Shown: piece after piece, positions 1 to 8,204 of the stretch
How the letters are laid out: each line of letters begins with the position of its first letter
Position numbering within the stretch: the first letter of the stretch is position 1
Source of the DNA: CAYNKA01 sp964397655
GTDB taxonomy: Bacteria > Spirochaetota > Spirochaetia > DTKZ01
Assembly: GCA_964397655.1 (NCBI GenBank)
Contig: CAYNKA010000001.1
Coordinates: forward strand, 124,001 to 188,000
Reading direction: 5' to 3'
DNA: 64,000 nt
Made by a program: the position numbers and the translations under genes
The notes under the pieces: model-generated
Database searches by the model: none
What the model was told of the DNA's origin: nothing
The model's input: only the letters and a program-made list of their open reading frames with translations

Positions 1-962
1 GCGAGAAAGGCGTCGGGAATGCCGAGCCTCTCGACTTCGGCTTCCTGGACGCTCATGAACATGTCGCCGATGATGTGGCGTTTTTTCTCCGGATCGGCCT
101 CGCCCTTCAACGCATCGAGAAATCGATCGGACGCGTCGACGAGGTGGAGGTTCTTCGCCCCGAGCTTCCTGAGGTTTTCCGCCACGTCGCGGGATTCGTT
201 TTTCCTCATCAAGCCTGTGTCTATGTACATGAGATGGACCTGATCGGACGACAAGGTCTTGAGAAGGAGCGCTCCGGTCACCGTAGAATCGACTCCTCCT
301 GAAATGAGGAGAAGCACGTCCTTGGAACCTGCTTTCTTTCTGACATCATCCCCGACCGATTCGATATAGGCCTTCATGGACCATTCTTTCTTCGCACCGC
401 AGATTCCCACGGCGAAATTCTCGAGAATCCTGTTTCCGTGCTCGCAGTGGGTCACCTCGGGGTGGAATTGGATGCCGAAGAGATTTTTCGCACGGTTCTC
501 CAGGGCCGCTGGTATGCCGTGTTCGGATACAGCGATCGAGAAAAAATCGGGAGCTTGAGAAATTATGCTGTCGCCGTGGCTCATCCAGGACGTGAATCCG
601 TCCGGGACCCCGGAAAAAAGCGGGCTGCCGCCGGAAAGACGGAGTTTCGATCTGCCGTACTCCCTCTTCTCGAGGGGGCCGACTTCGCCGCCGAGCATGT
701 CCGTCATGCAGTGGAGGCCGTAGCAGATGCCGAGGACCGGAAGTCCCGATTCGAAGATCTTAGGATCGGGTTTCGGGGAGCCGTCATCGTAAACCGAGAA
801 CGGAGAGCCGGAAAGGATCAGGCCCTTGAGCGAAGCAGGAATCGGCGAAGGCATCCTGAAGTCATGGGGCACGATTTCGCTGTAGACGCCGAATTCCCTG
901 ATCCGTCGGGATATGAGCTGGCAGGTTTGACCTCCGAAATCGACAATCAGGATGGTATCCAT
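1..962 (-). CDS. guaA: GMP synthase (glutamine-hydrolysing), 3' end cut by window edge
   Basis: This gene encodes the enzyme that amidates XMP to GMP using glutamine and ATP. About 320 N-terminal residues are visible; the C-terminal dimerisation domain lies outside the window. The class I glutamine amidotransferase domain comes first, with nucleophile Cys80 in LGICYG and the partner histidine in FHPEVTH. The ATP-pyrophosphatase domain follows with the SGGVDST P-loop. The usual Gln after ICYGM is His here (ICYGLH). The ATG start at 962 overlaps the 3' end of purA by 16 bases, so translation is probably coupled. It is the last visible gene of a purB-guaB-purA-guaA operon. Identity is secure; only the missing end is unknown. 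Confidence 0.96.
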   Translation of the reverse strand, partial: MDTILIVDFGGQTCQLISRRIREFGVYSEIVPHDFRMPSPIPASLKGLILSGSPFSVYDDGSPKPDPKIFESGLPVLGICYGLHCMTDMLGGEVGPLEKREYGRSKLRLSGGSPLFSGVPDGFTSWMSHGDSIISQAPDFFSIAVSEHGIPAALENRAKNLFGIQFHPEVTHCEHGNRILENFAVGICGAKKEWSMKAYIESVGDDVRKKAGSKDVLLLISGGVDSTVTGALLLKTLSSDQVHLMYIDTGLMRKNESRDVAENLRKLGAKNLHLVDASDRFLDALKGEADPEKKRHIIGDMFMSVQEAEVERLGIPDAFL

Positions 963-2176
963 GGATTCCTTCTGATGAAAGTCTGCGTCCTCTGGTAGCC
1001 GACCGACACGATGTCCACCGGCGCGCCCGTGAAGGTTTCGATGAATTCGATGTATTCCTTGGCCTCTTTTGGAAGGGCTTCGTAATGGGCCACCGATCCG
1101 AGGGAGGTTTTCCAGCCCTTGAAAGATTCGGTGATCGGTTTGGCCTTGTTCATGGCTTCTATGGAGGCGGGAAAAATTTCCACTCTCTTGCCGTCTATCT
1201 CGTATGCGACGCAAATCTTTATCTCGTCCATCTGGTCGTACACGTCCAGATGGGTGAGCACGAGGCCGTCTATCGAATTCACCCGGCACGCGTAACGAAG
1301 CGCTACGATATCGAGATAGCCGCAGCGCCGCGGCCTGCCCGTGGTTACGCCGTATTCCCTGCCGAGATCCCGTATCGTATCCTCCAGGGATCCGTCGACG
1401 TCCTTCTTGAATTCCGAAGGAAACGGACCGTTGCCGACTCGAGTCGAATAGGCCTTGAACACGCCTAGGATCCTGTCTATGGATCGAGGCCCGATGCCCC
1501 CTCCCACGGTAGCCCCGGCCGCGGCGGAAACGCCGGAGGATACGAAGGGATAGGTCCCCAGGTCGAGATCGAGAAGGGTTCCCTGGGCTCCCTCGAAGAG
1601 GATTGGCTCCTCACGCTGCTCGTGCATGAACGAGGGGAGGTCGATCACCATGTCCCGAATGCGATCCCTATAGGGTCCGAGATACGCCCGGTCCTCCGCG
1701 GGAAGCACCGAAAATACCGATTCGTCGAAGATGTCCGCCACCCGAATGCCGTCCCGGGACGCCTTTAGGGAATAGGCGACGCCGATCCCCCGGCCCGTCG
1801 TCCCGATGGGGCGAAGGCGGTTCTTCTCCATTTCCTTGTCCATTTCCCGGTATCGGGGAAGAACGAGGTGGGCCCGGTCGGCGATGAAGACCCTGCCCTC
1901 CCAGTTGATTCCCTGTTCGGAAAGCATCGACAGCTCCTGGAAGAGAGCTTCGAGATCGATGACCATGCCGATTCCGAGGACGACGCGACGGTTCGGGTAA
2001 ATAATCCCCGAGGGAACGAGATGCAGCTTATAGGTCTTGTCGCCGTCAACGATGGTGTGACCGGCATTGGCTCCGCCCGAAAACCTGACGATGATGCTCG
2101 CGTTCTCGGACAGGAAGTCTACGATCTTCCCTTTTCCTTCGTCACCCCATTGAGCGCCGATAACGACTACGTTCAT
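947..2176 (-). CDS. purA: Adenylosuccinate synthetase
   Basis: This enzyme joins IMP and aspartate with GTP to make adenylosuccinate, the first step from IMP to AMP. The protein has 409 residues, slightly shorter than the usual 425-430. The signature GAQWGDEGKGK is at residues 7-17 and includes catalytic Asp12. His40 lies in GGANAGHTIV, as in the E. coli enzyme. The GTP-binding end is recognisable in the C-terminal third (LTHLDVYD). The gene lies 10 bases after guaB and overlaps guaA by 16 bases. Its product adenylosuccinate is the substrate of PurB, encoded in the same operon. Confidence 0.97.
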   Translation of the reverse strand: MNVVVIGAQWGDEGKGKIVDFLSENASIIVRFSGGANAGHTIVDGDKTYKLHLVPSGIIYPNRRVVLGIGMVIDLEALFQELSMLSEQGINWEGRVFIADRAHLVLPRYREMDKEMEKNRLRPIGTTGRGIGVAYSLKASRDGIRVADIFDESVFSVLPAEDRAYLGPYRDRIRDMVIDLPSFMHEQREEPILFEGAQGTLLDLDLGTYPFVSSGVSAAAGATVGGGIGPRSIDRILGVFKAYSTRVGNGPFPSEFKKDVDGSLEDTIRDLGREYGVTTGRPRRCGYLDIVALRYACRVNSIDGLVLTHLDVYDQMDEIKICVAYEIDGKRVEIFPASIEAMNKAKPITESFKGWKTSLGSVAHYEALPKEAKEYIEFIETFTGAPVDIVSVGYQRTQTFIRRNPWIPS

Positions 2177-2186
2177 GAATGATTCC

Positions 2187-3623
2187 TCATCGAGAGTAGT
2201 TTGGCGGTTCCTGAGTTATGGCTACGTCGTGTGCATGACTTTCCCGAAGGCCCGCGGAGGAAATCTTAACAAATTTCCTATAGTTCTGCAATTGAACGAT
2301 CGTTCTGCATCCGCAGTATCCCATGCCCTTTTTCAGGCCGGTGACGAGCTGATGCAGGAAAGGTTTGAGGTTCCCCTTGTACGGAACCCTGCCTTCCACG
2401 CCCTCGGGTACGGGATCTTCGTCCTTGCCCATCTGATAGCGGTCCCCCGAACCTTCCCGTATGGCTCCCATGGAGCCCATTCCGCGATACTGCTTGAAGA
2501 TCCTTCCTTCGTAGATGATCTCCTTTCCGGGAGCTTCCTTGAGCCCAGCGAAGAGGTTGCCGATCATGACCGACGAAGCTCCAGCTCCGATGGCCTTCGC
2601 GATGTCGCCCGAGTATTTGATGCCCCCGTCGGCGATGACGGGTATGTCCCGTTTCGACGCCTCCTCCGAAGCCCAGAGTACGGCCGAGAACTGCGGAACT
2701 CCGATCCCGGCTACGATTCGCGTCGTGCAGATCGAACCGGGACCTACGCCTACCTTGATGGCGTCCGATCCGGCGTCGAGGAGCCGTCTCGCCCCTTCCC
2801 TCGTAGCGATGTTGCCTCCCACGACCGGGACAGGGTATTTTCGCTTGATCTCCCGGACTGCCCTGACTACGCTCTCCGAGTCGCCGTGGGCAGTATCCAT
2901 GACCACGAAGTCCACCTTGCTTTCCATGAGCCGCGGAATGCGCGATTCGAAATCGTTCGGCGAGATCGCCGCGGCTACGAGAAGCCTGCCGTAGGAATCG
3001 AGTGCGGCCTGAGGAAAATTCTGGTGCTTTTCGATGTCCTTCACGGTTATCAGACCCTTCACCTTTCCCGCCTTGTCGACGACCGGGAGCTTTTCCACCT
3101 TGTGCTGGTGGAATTTCTCCAGCGCCCTCTGAAGATCCGGTTCGCCGGTCTCGACGATCGGATTCGGGGTCATCACGTCCTTCACCTTCTTCGAGAAATC
3201 CGTACAGAACTTCATGTCTCTGCTGGTGATGATGCCGCGAAGGACTCCGCTTCCGTCGAGGACGAGAAGCCCCGAGACTCGAAACTTGTTCATCCTGTCC
3301 ACGACGTCGGAAAGGGGCTGCTCCTGCTCAACGGTGACCGGATCCTCGATGATCCAATTGAGGAATCGTTTCACCGACGCGACCTGTTCGGCCTGGTCTT
3401 CGGGAGACAGGTTCCTGTGGATGACTCCGACGCCTCCCTCCAGAGCCAGGGCGATGGCCATTTCCTCCTCGGTCACGGTGTCCATGGCCGAGGAGAGAAT
3501 GGGAACGTTGAGATAGATGTTCCCCAGAAGACGAGTCCTGACCTCCGCGTCTGCGGGAAGGAAATCCGCATGGGAAGGGACGAGCAGGACGTCGTCGTAG
3601 CTCAAGGATTCTTCTATTTGCAT
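2187..3623 (-). CDS. guaB: IMP dehydrogenase
   Basis: This NAD-dependent enzyme oxidises IMP to XMP, the committed step to GMP. The 478-residue protein is a TIM barrel with two inserted CBS domains at about residues 95-200. The catalytic cysteine is Cys299 in the loop GPGSICTTR. The phosphate-binding segment GGIKYSGDIAKAIGAG and the flap region near QYRGMGSMGA follow. Length and domain order are normal for the family. It overlaps the end of purB by 10 bases, so the two are likely translationally coupled. Together with PurB, PurA and GuaA it controls how IMP is split between adenine and guanine nucleotides. Confidence 0.98.
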   Translation of the reverse strand: MQIEESLSYDDVLLVPSHADFLPADAEVRTRLLGNIYLNVPILSSAMDTVTEEEMAIALALEGGVGVIHRNLSPEDQAEQVASVKRFLNWIIEDPVTVEQEQPLSDVVDRMNKFRVSGLLVLDGSGVLRGIITSRDMKFCTDFSKKVKDVMTPNPIVETGEPDLQRALEKFHQHKVEKLPVVDKAGKVKGLITVKDIEKHQNFPQAALDSYGRLLVAAAISPNDFESRIPRLMESKVDFVVMDTAHGDSESVVRAVREIKRKYPVPVVGGNIATREGARRLLDAGSDAIKVGVGPGSICTTRIVAGIGVPQFSAVLWASEEASKRDIPVIADGGIKYSGDIAKAIGAGASSVMIGNLFAGLKEAPGKEIIYEGRIFKQYRGMGSMGAIREGSGDRYQMGKDEDPVPEGVEGRVPYKGNLKPFLHQLVTGLKKGMGYCGCRTIVQLQNYRKFVKISSAGLRESHAHDVAITQEPPNYSR

Positions 3624-5071
3624 GAGAGGGCCTCCTCAAGTGTCCTTTTCAGGTTCAAAAATTCAGCGGCGATCTTCCTCGCCTTTTCCGCGGCCTTTCC
3701 CCGATAGAGTTCAGGATTCGAAAAAAAATCCTCCGAAGATATTCCGAGTGTCCTGTCGAGACCCTTCCCGATGAGGCCCCACAGTTCCCCATCGCGTGCC
3801 AATTCCCTTTTAAGATTCGTGCCGTTCTTTTCGCAGGAAAGCGTGATGCGCCTGATCTTTTCATGCGCGTCAGGCACGCCGGCATCCGCGAGCAGTATGT
3901 AGGCCGCCTCCGCGAGGACGAGATCTCCCGTGGCGCGGATGTTTCTCGTAAGGCGTTCGGCGTCGACCGTGAGGCCGGAGAGGACCTTTTTCATCCGGAG
4001 GACGGCCGCGAGAAATCCCGCGAGATAGTCCGCGACGAAACGGGACGAAGCGGAATTCGTGAGGTCCCTCTGATGCTCGGAAATCTGATCGAGGAAAAAG
4101 CTCATCACCCTGGGGGAAAAAGCCTTCCAGAGGCTTTTCACATGCTCGGAATTCCATGGATTGCGTTTCTGCGGCATGGTGGAGGAACCGACCTGATCAT
4201 GGGAGAAGAATTCCCGTATTTCGGATATTTCGGAACGTTGGAGGTTCCTGAGGTCGTCCGCGAGGTTGGCGATGATTCCGAAGGCCGTGTTGATTTCTAG
4301 AAGAAGCCTGAGGAGGTATTCCGGCTCCACGAGCTGATGCGAGTATTCCGAAGGCTCGAGGCCGAGGTTCTTCAGAAAGGTCGATTCGAAGGCCAGCGGA
4401 TCCTTCGTCAGCAGCGAAGTCGCGTTGTAGGACCCCGTGGCGCCAGAAAGTTTTCCGCGGAGGTCGCGCGATCTGGCTTCGATCTCACGGATCGACTTGC
4501 CGAGACGTGCGACGAATTCCGCCATCCAGTATCCCACGGTGATGGGCACGGCGTGCTGGCCGTGGGTCCTTCCGACCTGAGGAGTCGCCGCCTCACGGTT
4601 CGCGAAATCGGCGATCAGTCCGAGCATCTCGAGGAGTTCGGGGAGAAGGACCTTTCGGACCGCATCTTTGATTCTGAGCGACTGCGCGGTGTCGAGAATG
4701 TCCGCCGAGGTCGCTCCCGCGTGAACCATGCTTCCGAGACCTGCCGGAAGCATGCGCTTCATTACGTTCACCAGGGCCCGTATGTTGTGCTGGGTTTTTT
4801 CTTCTTCTTTGTAGACTTCTTCCGGATCTATTGCGGCTTCCAGGCCGTCCAGAATTCCTTCCTGATCCTCGATCCCCTTCCTCTCCAAATGCGCCTTGAG
4901 CAAGGCGATTTCGACGCGCGCCAGATATCGTATCGAGGCTTCCTCGCTGAGGTAGGAACCGAGCGCGTCGAAGGCGGCTCGATTCGAGAGATAATACCTG
5001 TGGTCGAGCGGAGAAAGGTTGAGGTAGATGCTTCTCTTGTGGCCGGAAGAAGAAGTGTTCGATCGTTCCAT
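3614..5071 (-). CDS. purB: Adenylosuccinate lyase
   Basis: This enzyme releases fumarate from SAICAR and from adenylosuccinate. It belongs to the fumarase/aspartase superfamily. The superfamily signature GSSTMPQKRNP is at about residues 295-305 and the active-site segment GRTHGQH at 167-173. The length is 485 residues. The first ATG follows a TTGACA -35 box by only 27 bases and no Shine-Dalgarno sequence is visible. No alternative in-frame start codon occurs soon after, so the message may have almost no leader. It is the first gene of the purine branch operon. Confidence 0.96.
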   Translation of the reverse strand: MERSNTSSSGHKRSIYLNLSPLDHRYYLSNRAAFDALGSYLSEEASIRYLARVEIALLKAHLERKGIEDQEGILDGLEAAIDPEEVYKEEEKTQHNIRALVNVMKRMLPAGLGSMVHAGATSADILDTAQSLRIKDAVRKVLLPELLEMLGLIADFANREAATPQVGRTHGQHAVPITVGYWMAEFVARLGKSIREIEARSRDLRGKLSGATGSYNATSLLTKDPLAFESTFLKNLGLEPSEYSHQLVEPEYLLRLLLEINTAFGIIANLADDLRNLQRSEISEIREFFSHDQVGSSTMPQKRNPWNSEHVKSLWKAFSPRVMSFFLDQISEHQRDLTNSASSRFVADYLAGFLAAVLRMKKVLSGLTVDAERLTRNIRATGDLVLAEAAYILLADAGVPDAHEKIRRITLSCEKNGTNLKRELARDGELWGLIGKGLDRTLGISSEDFFSNPELYRGKAAEKARKIAAEFLNLKRTLEEALSCK

Positions 5072-5073
5072 AC

Positions 5074-5104
5074 ACTATTCTGACAAAAATCTTTTTTTTT
5101 GTCA
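5074..5104 (-). promoter_or_regulatory. Promoter of the purB-guaB-purA-guaA operon
   Basis: A perfect -35 hexamer TTGACA lies at 5099-5104. The best -10 candidate is AATAGT at 5074-5079 with a long 19-base spacer, immediately before the purB ATG at 5071. The -10 is imperfect and its position would place the start site at or inside the start codon, so the exact -10 is uncertain. Confidence 0.5.
5081..5103. promoter_or_regulatory. Perfect inverted repeat overlapping the purB promoter (candidate operator)
   Basis: The arms TGACAAAAA (5081-5089) and TTTTTGTCA (5095-5103) are perfect complements separated by five bases. The repeat covers most of the -35 box and the spacer of the purB promoter, which is where a repressor dimer would block RNA polymerase. 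No regulator gene lies beside it. A role as operator is inference. Confidence 0.4.
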
Positions 5105-5213
5105 AAGGTTGCCGGGGAACGCCAGCCCTGAGGGACGGCCCTGCATCCCCGGGAAGGAGTATCCCGCAAGACCTACGGTAGAACAACGAGTCGAATTCGG
5201 TTAGAATCGGATC

Positions 5214-6746
5214 ATGCCTCGGATAACGTTTTTTTTCGGAACATGCCTCATCGTCGCGTCCTTTCTTCTCGGAGGGTGCGGCCTGAAGTCGGATTCTACC
5301 CATCAGGCGAAAGGCAAGAAATCCGTCAAACCGTCTCAGAACAGCGACTCGCTCGAGGTCAAACGCGTGGAACCGGACTCTGCTCTCCCTCTCGAACAGC
5401 GCGTGAACGATCTTCTGTCACAGACCAGGATCCCACTGAGTCCGGATCACCATCTCCTTCAGGTGATAAACGCCAATCTCGACATCGATCAGATCGAGGA
5501 ACAGATCGTGGTCTTCAAGACGAAGAACGATCCTTCGGACCGGATCAAGCTGCTCGTGGTGGATTTCGACAACGTACGCAACACCTACGTGGCGACCTGG
5601 CAGGGAGAGACCCAGGGAACGAACAATCGGTCCTTCTCCGTATTCCTTCAGGACCTCATCGGCGACCATGTTACGTCGATCCTCTGTTTCGGGAGGAACA
5701 ACAAGGGGGAACAGACCATCGACGTGTTCAGGAAGACTCCATCTCCGAACGGACTGGGATTGTATTACGCTTCGATTCTGTCGATAGCCTCGAACGGAAG
5801 CATCGAAGTGGAGGAAAGGCAGAGGTCAGAAGCCTACCAGCTTCTTCAGAAAAACGACGAAAGTTTCGCGATCATGGTGTATACGCGGGACCCGGACTCT
5901 ACGAACATCAGCGACCTCGTCAAGACGACGTATTACTGGAATCCGCACGAGGGCAAATACATACCCGCGAAACGCGACAAGATACCGGGTCAGATCGTGG
6001 CGGAGAAAAGGATGGCTGATCTTTTCAACAAGGAATCTGACGAATTCGAAAAATTCCTGGCCGGCCCGTGGTTCCTCTCCGGATCCGCGGACGCGACGGG
6101 CAGGCCGAAAGGAATGGGAGAAATCATTCAATTCGATCCGAAATCGAGAAAAATAGTCTTCTACAACGGTGAAATACAGGAAGTGTTCAACTGGGTGAAT
6201 TCCTACAGGACGATATATCGGGGACTTTACATCAATTGCGCGAACGAGGCCATTCCGAGCATCACCAAGCAGATCTCGCTTTCCGTGACCGGGATGGATT
6301 CCTTCGACATGCAGATCAGAGGGGCCGAGGGCTGGGACGGGCAGTACAAACGGCTCAACAAAGATCTCCAAAACGCCTATCTCGCGTCGAGGAAGTCCGG
6401 TGTGAAACTTTCTAGGATCCAGCTCTCCGGCTTGTTCAAGAACGAAAACGGTACTGAGCTTTTCTTTTCGCCGCCGAATTTTACTTTACGGGAGAACAAC
6501 AAGGAGCTGACCGGGGGGTTCGCGATCTATTCCTTCGGCGGCGACATTCTCGAGCTCAAGATCGTGAAGGAAAACGGTCTCGTCGATTCCGCCAGGACCT
6601 ACCGACTGCTCCTCCAGGAGGAAACGAAGGGCAGGCGTATCATACGCAACCTCACGCTTCAGCCCGCAGTCGTCAACTTCAAGGGAGTAGACGTGAAGTC
6701 CAACGGAACGCTGAGATTCCAGCAGGTGGTGGACGGAGGAAGCTGA
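5214..6746 (+). CDS. Exported lipoprotein of unknown function
   Basis: This 510-residue protein begins with a basic N-terminus, a hydrophobic stretch and a lipobox LLGGC (Cys at about residue 22), so it should be lipid-anchored at the cell envelope. The mature part starts with a low-complexity Ser/Lys linker, then a mixed region rich in short beta-type segments and no membrane helices. I recognise no catalytic motif. The overall shape brings to mind the treponemal pallilysin-related adhesin group, but I cannot confirm this and see no HExxH zinc motif. It is a single plus-strand gene between two minus-strand operons. A TAGAAT box at 5202-5207 is exactly placed to start transcription at the ATG, so the message could be leaderless. 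Confidence 0.8.
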   Translation: MPRITFFFGTCLIVASFLLGGCGLKSDSTHQAKGKKSVKPSQNSDSLEVKRVEPDSALPLEQRVNDLLSQTRIPLSPDHHLLQVINANLDIDQIEEQIVVFKTKNDPSDRIKLLVVDFDNVRNTYVATWQGETQGTNNRSFSVFLQDLIGDHVTSILCFGRNNKGEQTIDVFRKTPSPNGLGLYYASILSIASNGSIEVEERQRSEAYQLLQKNDESFAIMVYTRDPDSTNISDLVKTTYYWNPHEGKYIPAKRDKIPGQIVAEKRMADLFNKESDEFEKFLAGPWFLSGSADATGRPKGMGEIIQFDPKSRKIVFYNGEIQEVFNWVNSYRTIYRGLYINCANEAIPSITKQISLSVTGMDSFDMQIRGAEGWDGQYKRLNKDLQNAYLASRKSGVKLSRIQLSGLFKNENGTELFFSPPNFTLRENNKELTGGFAIYSFGGDILELKIVKENGLVDSARTYRLLLQEETKGRRIIRNLTLQPAVVNFKGVDVKSNGTLRFQQVVDGGS

Positions 6747-6790
6747 CGTTCCCGGCTTCGTCGTCCGCTCAGGCCCTCGTTCGACCGGAA

Positions 6791-7942
6791 TCACGGAAAC
6801 AAGAGGAAACCCTCGACGCCTTTTTCCTTCAGGAGAATGAGGGCTTTTTGGGTGCCTTCCGGAGTTTTCTGTTCGCCTGACAGGGGAATGACGACCTTGT
6901 AGATTTTCTTGCCGTCCCGGCGAAAGGCTTCGCGTATCTCCGCTTCGAAACCGAGCTTCTTGAGGTCCTTCACCATGTACTCTGCGTTTTCCTTGACGGA
7001 AAAAGATCCGGTCTGGATAGAATCCGGAGACGAGGGTTCGGATTTGACCGTTTTGGGCGGTTTCGTCTCTTGGGCGTTCGCCGGCTTGGTTTCCCGATCG
7101 GCGGAGGGGGCCTGTACCTCCCGCCTGCGTTCGTCGGGGAACGCGGATTTTTCGTTCGCCGTCGACGGAATCAGGAAGAAGATCGGACTCGGAAACAGCA
7201 TGGCTGCTCCGGTATTCTTCGCACCGGAGGCGAGCACGGTTTCAACGGCTTCGGGATACTCCTTCTTCAATCTCTCGAGCGCGGCGGATTCCTCCTTCGA
7301 CTCTCCGGTGTGCCTCGACAGCGCGACTATGAAATAGAGAATACCCTCGTTTCCTGAGGTGTAGGAAGGATCTTCAGTCAGGAGCCTTGCGAGCTTCAAG
7401 GCTTCCTGTTCCCGTCCCGTGAACGCCATGATCCTCGCGATGTGGAGGATCGCCTTCTTCTTCAGTCCCGGATCCTTCGATGAATTCGCGACTACCCGAA
7501 CCTGCTCCTCGCTCGTCTGGAATTCGCCGAGTTCGAGAAGAAGTTGGGCGGACTTGAAAAGGTTCTCGAGGGAGGCGTTCTTCGAATCGCTCTTGTATGC
7601 GAGTTCGTAGTATTTCTGGGCGTTCTCGTAATCCCCGAGGATCTCCAGAAAGGACCCCATTTTCTCGCAGACGAGGCTCCTTCTCGACGCGTCCTTTTCC
7701 AGATCGAGAACCTGCTTGAGGAACACGACCGCATCCTTAGGCGACGTGAAGAGGTCCGCGGTATGGAGTAGCACCTCCGAGAATCTTCCGTCCCCGGGAT
7801 TGTCCCTGAGCCAAAGGCGGTATTTCCCGATCGCCTCCTTCGCCGAGCCCTTGGACTCGAGAGCCTTCGCCTCCTCCAAAGGACCCGGGAAGACGGGGAA
7901 AGAGAGGAACACCAGCGATGCCAGCAGGAGCTTCCTATTCAT
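6791..7942 (-). CDS. Exported TPR protein with C-terminal SPOR domain
   Basis: The 383-residue protein has a cleavable-type signal peptide over the first 20 residues, a tetratricopeptide-like helical region at about 25-240, a Pro/Lys/Thr-rich linker, and a SPOR domain at about 310-383 beginning IQTGSFSVKENAEYMV. SPOR domains bind denuded peptidoglycan at division septa, so a periplasmic role in cell wall or division is likely. It is the last gene of the LCP-miaB-LapA operon and overlaps the preceding small membrane protein by 8 bases. Its specific role is not known. Confidence 0.8.
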   Translation of the reverse strand: MNRKLLLASLVFLSFPVFPGPLEEAKALESKGSAKEAIGKYRLWLRDNPGDGRFSEVLLHTADLFTSPKDAVVFLKQVLDLEKDASRRSLVCEKMGSFLEILGDYENAQKYYELAYKSDSKNASLENLFKSAQLLLELGEFQTSEEQVRVVANSSKDPGLKKKAILHIARIMAFTGREQEALKLARLLTEDPSYTSGNEGILYFIVALSRHTGESKEESAALERLKKEYPEAVETVLASGAKNTGAAMLFPSPIFFLIPSTANEKSAFPDERRREVQAPSADRETKPANAQETKPPKTVKSEPSSPDSIQTGSFSVKENAEYMVKDLKKLGFEAEIREAFRRDGKKIYKVVIPLSGEQKTPEGTQKALILLKEKGVEGFLLFP

Positions 7943-8204
7943 CGTCCGCCTGTATTTTTTCCTTCGCCGTCGGCTTTTTCCGATTAGGGAATATGTCGGA
8001 TTTTTTCATCTTCTTCCGAATGAAGAAAGGGATGATGAAGACCGTTCCGGCGAGAAACGCGAAAAAGAGGCTGAAGAAAACGGGAACGTTCCGGAAAACG
8101 TAAAAACCGAAGGACACGTCGGACTCGTTCCTGACGTTCAAGGCGGCGAATGCGACGAAAAAAGCGAAAGATCCCAGAATCACGAAAATCTTCCAAGGAA
8201 TCAT
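7935..8204 (-). CDS. LapA-like small membrane protein
   Basis: This 89-residue protein has two hydrophobic helices (about residues 4-22 and 38-60) followed by a charged cytoplasmic tail. The two-helix plus basic tail arrangement matches the LapA/DUF1049 family, which in E. coli is involved in envelope assembly. The match is by topology and a few residues, not by a firm motif. It overlaps the downstream TPR/SPOR gene by 8 bases and miaB by 4 bases, so it is translated as part of the same operon. Confidence 0.7.
   Translation of the reverse strand: MIPWKIFVILGSFAFFVAFAALNVRNESDVSFGFYVFRNVPVFFSLFFAFLAGTVFIIPFFIRKKMKKSDIFPNRKKPTAKEKIQADDE

Noticed and set aside
2175..3707. Long plus-strand open frame of about 510 codons opposite guaB
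   Set aside because: It is antisense to a certain gene, the translation lacks family motifs and is rich in Arg/His/Asp, as expected from high-GC complementary frames.
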